Notes under the pieces: model-generated | What the model was told of the DNA's origin: nothing | The model's database searches: none | The model's input: the letters and a program-made list of their open reading frames with translations, nothing else | Shown here: positions 29,288-38,686 of the stretch, piece by piece | Numbering within the stretch: the first letter of the stretch is position 1 | Layout: each line of letters begins with the position of its first letter | Program-made: the position numbers and the translations under genes | Source of the DNA: Idiomarina sp. X4 | Lineage (GTDB): Bacteria; Pseudomonadota; Gammaproteobacteria; Enterobacterales; Alteromonadaceae | DNA length: 64,000 nucleotides | Direction of reading: 5' to 3' | Assembly (NCBI RefSeq): GCF_002808045.1 | Contig: NZ_CP025000.1 | Span: 682,001 to 746,000 of the forward strand

Positions 29288-29644
29288 TTAAGCTGCGATC
29301 AATTTTGGTGGCCGAATAAGACGCTCTGTGCGCTGCCACAAGGAGAGTTCACTCATTGTGTAGCTTTGTGAAAGAGAGGTACTTTCAATGACGTTGAATA
29401 CATTGGTCAAGCCAATTTGGCCAGCACAGTGTTGTTCACAATGCTGGCAAAATGAGCTTTCTTCGTCACAGTTGTTCTGTTGCATAGCCGCGTCACTTTC
29501 ATCGCAGCAATCATGCCCAGACATGTCATGAGTAGAAGCGCTAACGGCATCTGACATTGGCATAGCGTGCGCCATTGGTGAGGAGAAGCTCCCCACCAAC
29601 AGCACCGTTATTAATGTCAAAATTACCGTTAGCGTTTTCATCAT
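29288..29644 (-). CDS. Small exported Cys/His/Met-rich protein, CopL-like
   Basis: About 118 residues from the ATG at 29644 (or 117 from 29641). Signal peptide (MKTLTVILTLITVLLVG, cleavage near AHA), then a metal-ligand-rich middle: MPMSDAV, HDMSGHDCCDE, and CQHCEQHC. The position directly before the Cus-type genes and the ligand content suggest a periplasmic copper-binding or resistance protein; the family cannot be named with certainty. The start overlaps the stop of the M13 peptidase gene (TAATG), which makes it the second gene of that transcript. Confidence 0.7.
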   Translation of the reverse strand: MMKTLTVILTLITVLLVGSFSSPMAHAMPMSDAVSASTHDMSGHDCCDESDAAMQQNNCDEESSFCQHCEQHCAGQIGLTNVFNVIESTSLSQSYTMSELSLWQRTERLIRPPKLIAA

Positions 29645-31713
29645 TACCAAATAGTAACACGATTTTCTGGTGCTACGTACAGTTCGTCACCTTCTTTCAC
29701 GTCGAACGCTTCGTAAAACGCCGGTACGTTAACAACCGTGCCGTTAACACGATATTCAGCCGGCGAATGAGGGTCACTCATGACTTGTTGACGAATCGCA
29801 TCTTCACGGTACTTACCGCGCCATACTTGTGCCCAGCCAATGAACACACGCTGGCTCCCAGTAAAGCCGTCCAGTACGGGCGCTTGTTCACCCTCCAGTG
29901 ACATTTTATACGCTTCATAAGCGATAGTCAGACCGGCTAAGTCACCAATGTTTTCGCCCAGTGTCAGGTCGCCATTCACGTTCAAGCCTTCGATAGGTTC
30001 ATATTGGCTAAACTGTTCAGACAGCTTTTGGCCACGCTCATCGAACGCTTCACGATCTGCGTCAGTCCACCAGCTTTGCAGGTTGCCGTCACCGTCGTAT
30101 TTAGAGCCCTGATCATCAAAACCATGACCCATTTCGTGACCGATAACCGCACCAATGCCACCGTAGTTCACTGCCATTTCTGCATCCATATCAAAGAACG
30201 GAGGCTGTAAAATACCCGCCGGGAATACGATTTCATTACGCACAGGACTGTAATAAGCATTGACCGTTTGCGGTGTCATGCCCCAGTCTTCTTCATCTAC
30301 CGGACCACCAATTTTGGCAATCTCTTCCTGGTAGTTAAACTCGGCGTATGCTTTGTAATTGCTCACTAAGTCCGTTGCTGAAATTTCCAGCTCGCTGTAG
30401 TCACGCCATTCATTCGGGTAGCCGACTTTCGGATCAAATTTGGCAAGTTTCTCTAGCGCTTTCTCTTTCGTTTCTTCCGTCATCCACTCAAGGTTTTTGA
30501 TGGACTCACCATAAGCTTCACGAAGGTTCTCGATAAGACCTTCCATTTTCTCCTTCGCTTCAGGAGGGAAGTACTCTTTTACGTAAACTTGGCCTAACAC
30601 TTCGCCCAGCACGCTGTTCGTTGCGTCCACTGCGCGCTTCCAACGTGGCTCTTGTTCCGGTGTACCACGTAAAACGGTGCCATAAAAATCAAAACGACGC
30701 TGACCAATTTCTTCGCTCAGAGCCGATGCATATTCGTTGACGACACGCAGACTCAAGTAGTCCTGCCAGGTTTGTAAGTCTACGTCAGCAAATAGGTTAC
30801 CGAAATCTTCGAAGAACGACGGCTGACGAATGACCATTTCTTCAACGTGTGACAGTTCAGACGTTTCTATGAAACTTTTGAAGTCAAAGTTTGAGAACAT
30901 ACCAGCGACTTCATCAGCGGTTTTCTTGTTGTAGGTTTTATCCGCATTACGGCTTTCTACACGGCTCCACTGTACCTCGGCAAGCTTGGTTTCCAAGTCC
31001 AGAATGCGCTCGGCAGCCTCATCGGTATTTTCCAAACCAACCATTGCCAGAATGTCAGTAATGTAACTAACGTAATCTGCGCGAATCTCTTCAAACTTTT
31101 CTTCGTCTTTTAAGTAGTAGTCACGGTCGGGCAAGCCAAGACCCGCTTGGTACATATACATGGCGTTAGTTTGCGGATCTTTCGCATCAGGGTAGACGTA
31201 GAAACCGAACGGAATGGAAACGCCGCTACGGAACATACGCGCCATGTGCTCAGCAACCGCTTCATGACTGTCTAACGCCTGAATGGCTTCAAGGTCATTA
31301 GCGATTGGCTTAGCGCCTAGTTCATTCAGAGTTTCAGTGTCCATGTATGCATTGAAAAAGTCCCCAATTTTACGCTCAGGAGTACCCGGCTCCGGGTTTG
31401 CCGCTGCGGCGCCTTCTATAATGTCACGCAAGCGCTTCTGATTCAGTTCACGCAAATCGTAGAATGCCCCAATAGAAGAACGGTCCGACGGTATTTCTGT
31501 TTTCTCAATCCAGCTACCGTTGACGTAGCGGAACAAATCATTCTGAGGTTTCACGCTGTGGTCGAAATTCTCAAGAATAACGCCCGACGTCAGTTGCTGT
31601 TGAGTTTCTTCTGCTTGCTGGGACTGCTGGTTATTTTGCTCTTGCTGCGGTGAGCAAGCGCCCAGAGTCAATGCCATAGATACGCCTAGCGCTACAGCGG
31701 TCAATTTTTTCAT
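29644..31713 (-). CDS. M13-family zinc metallopeptidase lipoprotein (PepO/neprilysin-like)
   Basis: 689 residues. Lipoprotein signal MKKLTAVALGVSMALTLGAC gives lipidated Cys20, followed by a Gln-rich linker. The catalytic motif VIGHEMGHGFDDQG has HExxH at residues 526-530, and the third ligand glutamate lies in GENIGDLAGL downstream; NAYYSPVRNEIVFPAGILQP, typical of M13, precedes it. Probably degrades peptides in the periplasm. It begins a unit that runs into the small Cys/His-rich gene; a terminator separates it from lpdA. Confidence 0.93.
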   Translation of the reverse strand: MKKLTAVALGVSMALTLGACSPQQEQNNQQSQQAEETQQQLTSGVILENFDHSVKPQNDLFRYVNGSWIEKTEIPSDRSSIGAFYDLRELNQKRLRDIIEGAAAANPEPGTPERKIGDFFNAYMDTETLNELGAKPIANDLEAIQALDSHEAVAEHMARMFRSGVSIPFGFYVYPDAKDPQTNAMYMYQAGLGLPDRDYYLKDEEKFEEIRADYVSYITDILAMVGLENTDEAAERILDLETKLAEVQWSRVESRNADKTYNKKTADEVAGMFSNFDFKSFIETSELSHVEEMVIRQPSFFEDFGNLFADVDLQTWQDYLSLRVVNEYASALSEEIGQRRFDFYGTVLRGTPEQEPRWKRAVDATNSVLGEVLGQVYVKEYFPPEAKEKMEGLIENLREAYGESIKNLEWMTEETKEKALEKLAKFDPKVGYPNEWRDYSELEISATDLVSNYKAYAEFNYQEEIAKIGGPVDEEDWGMTPQTVNAYYSPVRNEIVFPAGILQPPFFDMDAEMAVNYGGIGAVIGHEMGHGFDDQGSKYDGDGNLQSWWTDADREAFDERGQKLSEQFSQYEPIEGLNVNGDLTLGENIGDLAGLTIAYEAYKMSLEGEQAPVLDGFTGSQRVFIGWAQVWRGKYREDAIRQQVMSDPHSPAEYRVNGTVVNVPAFYEAFDVKEGDELYVAPENRVTIW

Positions 31714-31782
31714 TGGTCGTCACCTTTTTATAGTGTTCGTTATTTTAGCCCCATTAAACTAGCGCATTGTGAAATTCAGCGC

Positions 31783-31824
31783 AAAAAAAACGGCCACATT
31801 CGCGCTGAACGTAGCCGTTTTGCC
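31783..31824 (-). terminator. Terminator of the pyruvate dehydrogenase operon
   Basis: Minus strand: AAAACGGC and GCCGTTTTTTTT arms around a loop region that has GCGC complementarity, ending in eight Ts, 23 bp past the lpdA stop. Confidence 0.85.
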
Positions 31825-31846
31825 GATAGTTTATCGTAACAAAATG

Positions 31847-33274
31847 TTACTTCTTCTTTTTCGCCTTAGGATTCGGCATATCGGTAATTGACCCTTCCTG
31901 AATTTCTGCGGCTAAACCAACAGACTCATGTAAGGTTGGGTGCGCATGAACCGTCAATGCGATGTCTTCCGCGTCGCAGCCCATTTCAATGGCTAAGCAA
32001 ACTTCGCCCAACAACTCGCCGGCATTGCTACCACACATAGCACCACCAATAATACGATTATTCTTATCAAAGATAAGTTTCGTCATACCCTGCTGTGCAT
32101 TTGACGCAATTGCACGGCCTGATGCAGACCATGGGAAAGTCACTGCGTCGTACTCAATGCCTTGTTCTTTCGCTTCTTTTTCGGTTACACCAGCCCAGGC
32201 AACTTCCGGGTTGGTATACATGATAGAAGGAATGACTTTAGGTTCGAAGAAATGCTTTTTACCAGCAATAACTTCAGCCGCAACATGCGATTCGTGTACC
32301 GCTTTATGCGCCAGCATTGGTTGCCCAACAATGTCGCCGATAGCGAAAATGTGGTCAACGTTAGTACGCATTTGACTGTCGACTTTAATGAAACCACGGT
32401 CGTCAACGTTAACACCCGCTTTGTCCGCATCAATTTTGTTACCATTTGGCGCGCGACCAACGGCGACCAGAACCGCATCGTACTTGACCGGATCTTTTGG
32501 CGCTTTATCACCTTCAAAAGTCACGTAAACGCCGTCTTTCTTCGCTTCTACGTTGGTCGCTTTGGTGTTTAACATCACATTTTCAAAACGGCCTTTAATT
32601 TGCTTGTTAAAGCTCTTGATAATATCCGCATCCGCCGGCGGCACAAGTTGATCTGTCATTTCAACCACATCGACTTTAGAGCCTAATGACGCGTAAACCT
32701 GACCCATTTCCAGAGCGATAATACCGCCGCCAAGCAACAGCATTTTCTTTGGAATTTCTTTCAGTTCAAGGGCATCAGTAGAGTCCCAGATACGATCGTC
32801 ATCATGAGGAATGAACGGCAATTTAATCGCTTGAGAACCAGCAGCGATAATCGCATTATCAAATTTAACTTCGGTTTCGCCGTCGTCACCTTCAACTTTA
32901 ATGGTGTTGCTGCCGGTAAATTTTCCGTAACCGTTAACGATTTTCACCTTGCGCATTTTTGACATTTGACCAAGGCCGCCAGTTAATTGCCCAACCACTT
33001 TCTCTTTATGCTTACGCAGCTTGTCCAGGTCAATCTTCGGCTCGCCAAACTCAATGCCTTCTGCGGCCAAATGCTGTGCTTCTTCAATGTGTTTGGTCAT
33101 GTGCAGCAGTGCTTTTGACGGGATACAGCCAACATTCAGGCAAACGCCGCCTAAGGTGCTGTAACGCTCAATCAAGACAACATCCAGACCCAAATCAGCC
33201 GCACGGAAAGCCGCTGAATATCCACCTGGGCCCGACCCTAACACTACTACCTGTGTTGTAATTTTGTCGCTCAT
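31847..33274 (-). CDS. lpdA: Dihydrolipoamide dehydrogenase (E3)
   Basis: FAD/NAD disulphide oxidoreductase that reoxidises lipoamide in the pyruvate and 2-oxoglutarate dehydrogenase complexes. 475 residues (474 in E. coli). FAD loop GSGPGG at 13-18, redox-active Cys45 and Cys50 in GGVCLNVGCIPSK, NAD domain GGGIIALEMG, and the catalytic histidine in HAHPTLHE near the end. Follows aceF by 111 bp in the pdhR-aceE-aceF-lpdA order. Confidence 0.98.
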   Translation of the reverse strand: MSDKITTQVVVLGSGPGGYSAAFRAADLGLDVVLIERYSTLGGVCLNVGCIPSKALLHMTKHIEEAQHLAAEGIEFGEPKIDLDKLRKHKEKVVGQLTGGLGQMSKMRKVKIVNGYGKFTGSNTIKVEGDDGETEVKFDNAIIAAGSQAIKLPFIPHDDDRIWDSTDALELKEIPKKMLLLGGGIIALEMGQVYASLGSKVDVVEMTDQLVPPADADIIKSFNKQIKGRFENVMLNTKATNVEAKKDGVYVTFEGDKAPKDPVKYDAVLVAVGRAPNGNKIDADKAGVNVDDRGFIKVDSQMRTNVDHIFAIGDIVGQPMLAHKAVHESHVAAEVIAGKKHFFEPKVIPSIMYTNPEVAWAGVTEKEAKEQGIEYDAVTFPWSASGRAIASNAQQGMTKLIFDKNNRIIGGAMCGSNAGELLGEVCLAIEMGCDAEDIALTVHAHPTLHESVGLAAEIQEGSITDMPNPKAKKKK

Positions 33275-33385
33275 GTTAACCCCTTTTTTGTCACGACCAG
33301 TTGAGCCACTGGCCGCGGTCAGTCAACGCTAAATGTGGCGCTATTGTAGCGCGAATTAATTTGTATTTCCCGTGCAAATTGGTGC

Positions 33386-35143
33386 TTAAAGCACCAATTT
33401 TCGGATATCTCCCAGTACACCGCTTAAGTAGGCTGTAAAGCGAGCAGCCTCAGCACCATCAATAACACGGTGATCGTAAGACAATGACAACGGTAAGGTT
33501 AAGCGAGGCTCAAACTCTTTACCATTCCACTTAGGTTTCATTTCGTTTCTTGAAACCCCAAGGATAGCCACATCGGGGGCGTTCACAATTGGCGTAAACG
33601 CTGTGCCACCAATGCCACCAAGACTGGAAATTGAGAAGCAGCCACCTTGCATATCTGCAGCTTTCAACTTACCGTCACGGGCTTTCGAGCTAATTTCTAC
33701 CAATTCTTCAGACAGCTCGTAAATACCTTTCTTGTCAACGTCACGAATAACCGGCACCACCAAGCCATTCGGTGTATCTACCGCAATACCAATGTGTACA
33801 TATTTCTTCATGTACAGTGACTCGCCAGACTCTGAGAGAGACGAGTTAAAGGTTGGGAATTCACGCAGCGCTTTCGCACAAGCTTTCATGATGAACACCA
33901 GCGGCGTTATCTTGAAGCCTAAATCCTGCTTCTTCGCCACTTCATTTTCGGCTTTACGGAATTTTTCCAGCTCGGTGATATCCGCTTCGTCAAATTGCGT
34001 GACATGCGGAATCGTCACCCAGTTGCGGTGTAGGTTTGGTCCAGACTTACGCTGAATGCGTGACAGTTGCACCTCTTCCACTTCACCAAACTTGCTGAAG
34101 TCGACCTTCGGTGGGTCGATAACCTGCAGTCCGCCGCCACCTTGTCCGGTTGCGCCAGCAACCGCTTTCGGACGAGACAGTTCGTATTTAACGAAATCCT
34201 GCACGTCTTCTTTCAGGATACGGTTTTTAGGACCTGAGCCTTTGACTTGTGACAAATCGACACCAAACTCTCGCGCAACACGACGCACAGCTGGCGATGC
34301 ATGTAATATACCTTCTTTGCGACCGCTACGTTGGCTTGGGTGATCAGGCACCGGCGGCTGACGTTCGCCACTAGGCTTAGCACTGCTGCCGCTGTCGCCT
34401 TTTGACTCCTTCTTATCAGCGTCGTCAGACTTGCTTTGTTCTTTAGGTGCCTCTTCTTTGTCTGACTCGTCACTTGAGTCATCACTATCGTCAGCGCCTT
34501 CTGATACCTTCAGCTTAGCGATCACTGAGCCTTGTGACACCTTGTCGCCAACACTAACCAGCATTTCTTCGATTTCGCCGTCTTGCGGACAAGGCACATC
34601 CATTGTCGCTTTGTCGGTTTCTAAGGTAATTAAGCCATCTTCTTCAGCGACCGAGTCACCTTTAGAAACCAAGACTTCAATGATTTCAACGTCTTCCTCG
34701 TCACCGATATCCGGTACTTCTACATCAATGACTTTACTGCCGCCAGAAGATTTTTTCTTAGGCTCAGAAGATTCTTCTTTCTCTTCTTCCTTACTATCGC
34801 CTTCCGATTCAGACGATTTTTCGTCGTCTTTATCGTCAGACTTACCGTCCTCTTCTGCCTTTTCGTCTTCCTTTTCTTCTTCGTCATCAGAAGAGCCAGA
34901 GTCGCCGGCTGCTTCAACAATAGCGAGCACATCGCCCTCGCTGATGGTGTCGCCTTCTTTGACTTTCAGCTCAACAATTTTACCGCCTGAAGACGCCGGA
35001 ATATCCATTGACGCTTTGTCACTTTCAACCGTCACTATACCGTCTTCTTGTTCGACGGTATCGCCTTCACTGACGAGTATTTCAATGACTTCTACTTCTT
35101 CACCGCCCACGTCGGGGACTTTGAGTTCGATTTGATCGGCCAT
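33386..35143 (-). CDS. aceF: Dihydrolipoamide acetyltransferase (E2)
   Basis: Core acetyltransferase of the pyruvate dehydrogenase complex, 585 residues. Two lipoyl domains with the lipoylated lysines K43 (ESDKASMDIP) and K178 (ETDKATMDVP), against three in E. coli; an E1/E3-binding domain (HASPAVRRVAREFGV, about 281-315); and a catalytic domain from about 350 ending with the active-site SYDHRVIDGAEA. The linkers (about 80-136 and 214-260) are very rich in Asp, Glu, Ser and Lys rather than Ala/Pro, which is unusual for E2 and may reflect salt adaptation. Confidence 0.97.
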   Translation of the reverse strand: MADQIELKVPDVGGEEVEVIEILVSEGDTVEQEDGIVTVESDKASMDIPASSGGKIVELKVKEGDTISEGDVLAIVEAAGDSGSSDDEEEKEDEKAEEDGKSDDKDDEKSSESEGDSKEEEKEESSEPKKKSSGGSKVIDVEVPDIGDEEDVEIIEVLVSKGDSVAEEDGLITLETDKATMDVPCPQDGEIEEMLVSVGDKVSQGSVIAKLKVSEGADDSDDSSDESDKEEAPKEQSKSDDADKKESKGDSGSSAKPSGERQPPVPDHPSQRSGRKEGILHASPAVRRVAREFGVDLSQVKGSGPKNRILKEDVQDFVKYELSRPKAVAGATGQGGGGLQVIDPPKVDFSKFGEVEEVQLSRIQRKSGPNLHRNWVTIPHVTQFDEADITELEKFRKAENEVAKKQDLGFKITPLVFIMKACAKALREFPTFNSSLSESGESLYMKKYVHIGIAVDTPNGLVVPVIRDVDKKGIYELSEELVEISSKARDGKLKAADMQGGCFSISSLGGIGGTAFTPIVNAPDVAILGVSRNEMKPKWNGKEFEPRLTLPLSLSYDHRVIDGAEAARFTAYLSGVLGDIRKLVL

Positions 35144-35155
35144 CTCAGTACCTCC

Positions 35156-37828
35156 TTATGCCAAACGTGGGTTCAGTTTGTCAGTGTCGATACCGTAGTC
35201 TTTGATAGCTTTCGCTACCACTTTCTTATCGATATCACCTTGGTCTGCCAGCTCTTTTAACGCCGCGACAACAATATACTGCGGGTCAATTTCAAAGTGC
35301 TTACGCAAGTTCGCACGGCTGTCAGAACGACCATAACCATCGGTGCCCAGTACGCGGTATGGGGTTGGTACCCAGGCGCGAACCTGATCGGCATACAACT
35401 TCACGTAGTCAGTTGCCGCAACCGCAGGACCTTTGGCTTTCTTCATCACTTGCGTAATGTAAGCTTCTTTTTCTTTCTTCTCAGGATGCAACATGTTCCA
35501 ACGGTCGGTGTCTAAACCATCACGCGCCAGCTCGTTAAACGAGGTTACGCTGTATACCGTTGAGTTAATGTCGTAGTCCTCAGCAAGAATATCAGCCGCT
35601 TTACGTACCTGCTGTAAAATGGTGCCGCTACCTAAGAGCTGCACATCGCCTTTTGCTTTCTTCTTGGCTTTTACCTTATCTAGCTCGTAAATACCTTTCA
35701 GAATACCTTCTTCGACGCCTTCCGGCATTTCCGGCTGATGGTAGTTTTCGTTCATGACGGTAATGTAGTAGAACACGTTTTCCTGATCGCCAAACATGCG
35801 TTTCAGACCGTCCTGAACAATGACAGCAATTTCATAACCGTAAGTTGGGTCGTAGCTAATGCAGTTTGGCACAGTACCAAAGTGCACTAAGCTGTGTCCG
35901 TCCTGGTGCTGTAAGCCTTCACCGTTCAACGTTGTACGTCCGGCTGTACCGCCGACCAGGAATCCGCGAGTTTGGCTGTCGCCTGCTGCCCAGACTAAGT
36001 CGCCGACACGCTGGAAGCCGAACATTGAATAATAAATGTAGAACGGAATCATCGGTTCGTTGTTCAACGAGTAACTGGTACCTGCTGCTACCCATGACGC
36101 CATTGCGCCCAGTTCGTTAATACCTTCCTGAATAACCTGGCCTTTTTTATCTTCGCGATAATAGGCAACCTGGTCTTTATCCTGTGGTGTGTACTTTTGG
36201 CCATGGTGGGCATAAATACCAACCTGACGGAACAAGCCTTCCATACCGAAGGTACGAGCCTCATCCGGGATAATAGGAACAATGCGCTTACCAATTTTCT
36301 TGTCTTTCAACAATGCGGTAAGAACACGAACAAACGCCATAGTTGACGAAATCTCGCGATCGCCAGAGCCTTTCAATACCGCATCAAACGCCTTCAGCGA
36401 TGGCAGTTCAAGCTCAACGTCCGATTCAGGACGGCGTACTGGCATATAGCCATTCAGACTTTCACGACGCTCGTTCATGTACTTCATTTCGTCGCTGTCG
36501 TCTTCAAACTTGTAGTACGGTAAGTCTTCTAACTCTTCGTCTTTAAACGGAATATTGAAACGGTCGCGCAGATGCTTAATAGCATCCATATCCATTTTCT
36601 TCACTTGGTGGGCAATGTTTTTGCCTTCACCGGCGGCGCCCATGCCGTAACCTTTAACCGTTTTCGCCAAAATAACCTGCGGGCGACCTTTGGTATTCGC
36701 AGCTTTATGATAGGCCGAATACACTTTCACCGGATCGTGACCACCGCGGTTCAAACGCCAGATGTCTTCGTCTGATAAGTTAGCAACCATCTCTTCAGTT
36801 TCAGGGTACTTACCAAAGAAGTTTTCACGGGTAAATTTACCGCCTTTGGCTTTAAAGTTCTGGTAGTCACCGTCAACGGTTTCTTCCATCAGCTGCTGCA
36901 ACTTACCTTCGGTGTCGCGATACAGCAGTGGATCCCAATAACGACCCCAGATAACTTTAATCACTTCCCAGCCTGCGCCGTGGAAAGTACCTTCCAATTC
37001 CTGAATAATCTTGCCGTTACCACGTACCGGACCGTCGAGACGCTGCAAGTTACAGTTAATGACAAACGTCAGGTTATCCAACTCTTCGCGAGCGGCCAGA
37101 CCAATGGCACCCAAGCTTTCCGGCTCATCGGTCTCACCGTCACCCATAAAGCAGTAAACACGTTGATTTGAGCAATCTTTGATGCCACGGTCGGTTAGAT
37201 ATTTCAGGAAACGGGCTAAGTAAATCGCCTGAATTGGACCCAAGCCCATTGATACGGTCGGGAATTGCCAGAAGTCAGGCATTAAATTCGGGTGTGGATA
37301 CGACGGTAAGCCTTTGCCTTCGACTTCCTGACGGAAGTTATTTAGCTGCTCTTCCGTCAAACGGCCTTCTAAGAAAGCACGTCCGTATATACCCGGTGAC
37401 GCGTGACCCTGAATGAATAGGAAGTCACCACCGTCTTTGTCGTTTGGCGCACGGAAGAAGTGGTTAAAGCCCACATCGTAAAGCATTGCTGATGAGGCGA
37501 AGCTGGCGATATGCCCGCCCAATTCTTCGCCCTTTTGTGAGGCGCGCAAGACCATCATAACCGCATTCCAGCGAATTGCTGAACGAATGCGCGCTTCCAT
37601 TGTTTGATTACCCGGCATGGTCGGTTCCTGGCTGGCAGGAATCGTGTTTAAGTAAGCCGTCGTTGGCTTATAAGGCAGGTAGGCTCCATTTCGACGAGCC
37701 TTATCGACTAACTGCTCTAACAGGAAGTGAGCGCGCTCCGGACCTTCTGCATCCAGCACACCCTCAAGAGCATCTAACCACTCCTGAGTTTCCTGTGTGT
37801 CGACATCTTGTGTTAATTGATCACTCAT
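35156..37828 (-). CDS. aceE: Pyruvate dehydrogenase E1 component (homodimeric)
   Basis: Thiamine-diphosphate-dependent decarboxylation of pyruvate and acetyl transfer to lipoyl-E2. 890 residues (887 in E. coli). Thiamine-diphosphate/Mg motif GDGETDEPES continuing to NLTFVINCNLQRLDGPVRGN; FIQGHASPGIYGRAFLEGR and HQDGHSLVH are also family blocks. Separated from aceF by 12 bp and from pdhR by 25 bp, so one operon. Confidence 0.98.
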   Translation of the reverse strand: MSDQLTQDVDTQETQEWLDALEGVLDAEGPERAHFLLEQLVDKARRNGAYLPYKPTTAYLNTIPASQEPTMPGNQTMEARIRSAIRWNAVMMVLRASQKGEELGGHIASFASSAMLYDVGFNHFFRAPNDKDGGDFLFIQGHASPGIYGRAFLEGRLTEEQLNNFRQEVEGKGLPSYPHPNLMPDFWQFPTVSMGLGPIQAIYLARFLKYLTDRGIKDCSNQRVYCFMGDGETDEPESLGAIGLAAREELDNLTFVINCNLQRLDGPVRGNGKIIQELEGTFHGAGWEVIKVIWGRYWDPLLYRDTEGKLQQLMEETVDGDYQNFKAKGGKFTRENFFGKYPETEEMVANLSDEDIWRLNRGGHDPVKVYSAYHKAANTKGRPQVILAKTVKGYGMGAAGEGKNIAHQVKKMDMDAIKHLRDRFNIPFKDEELEDLPYYKFEDDSDEMKYMNERRESLNGYMPVRRPESDVELELPSLKAFDAVLKGSGDREISSTMAFVRVLTALLKDKKIGKRIVPIIPDEARTFGMEGLFRQVGIYAHHGQKYTPQDKDQVAYYREDKKGQVIQEGINELGAMASWVAAGTSYSLNNEPMIPFYIYYSMFGFQRVGDLVWAAGDSQTRGFLVGGTAGRTTLNGEGLQHQDGHSLVHFGTVPNCISYDPTYGYEIAVIVQDGLKRMFGDQENVFYYITVMNENYHQPEMPEGVEEGILKGIYELDKVKAKKKAKGDVQLLGSGTILQQVRKAADILAEDYDINSTVYSVTSFNELARDGLDTDRWNMLHPEKKEKEAYITQVMKKAKGPAVAATDYVKLYADQVRAWVPTPYRVLGTDGYGRSDSRANLRKHFEIDPQYIVVAALKELADQGDIDKKVVAKAIKDYGIDTDKLNPRLA

Positions 37829-37853
37829 AGCAATTCCTTACCTTCTTATCAAT

Positions 37854-38600
37854 TCAGGAACGTCGCAGCGAACGCTGAATACGAGACTGTTCTTTGCCTA
37901 ACTCTAACAATATCTGTTCAATATAGGTCAAATGTTGGTGACACGCATCCCGCGCTTGCTCCGGTTGTCCATCAACAATGGCGCTAACCAGCTGCTGACG
38001 GTGTTGATTCAGTTTTTCCAGTAGTTCTTTACGACCGCCAATAATGTCTAAGTTTTGGCGAATATTCTCCGCTAATAATTCCTGCATACCCTGCACAACA
38101 TGCATAAGAATCACGTTGTGAGAGGCTTCGGCTATACGGTGGTAGAACTCGACCAAAGCGTCCACTTGTTCGTTGATTGGATCGCTCTGGCTTTGCATTA
38201 TTCCTTTAATACTCTCCTCTATGCGTTCTAGATCGGCTTTGGTACCTCTCAGTGCCGCATAAAAAGACGAAATGCCTTCCAGTGCATGTCGAAATTCCAG
38301 TAGATCAAACTGGGACTCCGGGTGTTTGGCCAGCAACTCAAACAACGGTTGGGTCAGCTGCTCGTTGACCGTATTGATCACATAAGTACCACCGCCTTGT
38401 CGGCGTTCCACCACCCCTTTCGCTTCAAGCTTCTGAATGGCTTCACGTAAAGAGGGCCTGGACACATTAAACTGTTGCGCCAGCTGTCTTTCTGACGGCA
38501 GTTTCTGACCTGCACGCAAACGCCCATCCACAATCATCTGCTCTAAATGAGCAACGATTGTATCGGATAGCTTCGTTTGTTTAATAGGCAATTCAGACAT
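37854..38600 (-). CDS. pdhR: Pyruvate-responsive repressor of the pyruvate dehydrogenase operon
   Basis: GntR/FadR-subfamily repressor, 248 residues (254 in E. coli). The N-terminal winged helix has LPSERQLAQQFNVSRPSLRE and RRQGGGTYV; the all-helical FCD effector domain follows (about 90-230). First gene of pdhR-aceE-aceF-lpdA, and a PdhR box lies directly upstream, so autoregulation with release by pyruvate is expected. Confidence 0.95.
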   Translation of the reverse strand: MSELPIKQTKLSDTIVAHLEQMIVDGRLRAGQKLPSERQLAQQFNVSRPSLREAIQKLEAKGVVERRQGGGTYVINTVNEQLTQPLFELLAKHPESQFDLLEFRHALEGISSFYAALRGTKADLERIEESIKGIMQSQSDPINEQVDALVEFYHRIAEASHNVILMHVVQGMQELLAENIRQNLDIIGGRKELLEKLNQHRQQLVSAIVDGQPEQARDACHQHLTYIEQILLELGKEQSRIQRSLRRS

Positions 38601-38606
38601 TCCGGT

Positions 38607-38623
38607 AAATTGGTCAGACCAAA
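38607..38623 (-). promoter_or_regulatory. PdhR operator
   Basis: AAATTGGTCAGACCAAA matches the known PdhR consensus AATTGGTnnGACCAATT at nearly every position and lies 7 bp upstream of the pdhR start codon, where bound repressor would block the whole pdhR-aceE-aceF-lpdA operon. Confidence 0.82.
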
Positions 38624-38686
38624 AGATGCGGTTATTCTAAATCATTTAGAGCAGCAGCCCAAATTTTTCTGCGCTGGTACAACCAG

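Noticed and set aside
34431..35135. A 234-residue Ser-rich open frame on the plus strand
   Set aside because: It is the mirror of the acidic, Asp/Glu-rich linkers of aceF on the other strand; the composition is a by-product of those codons, and no ribosome binding site or family motif is seen.
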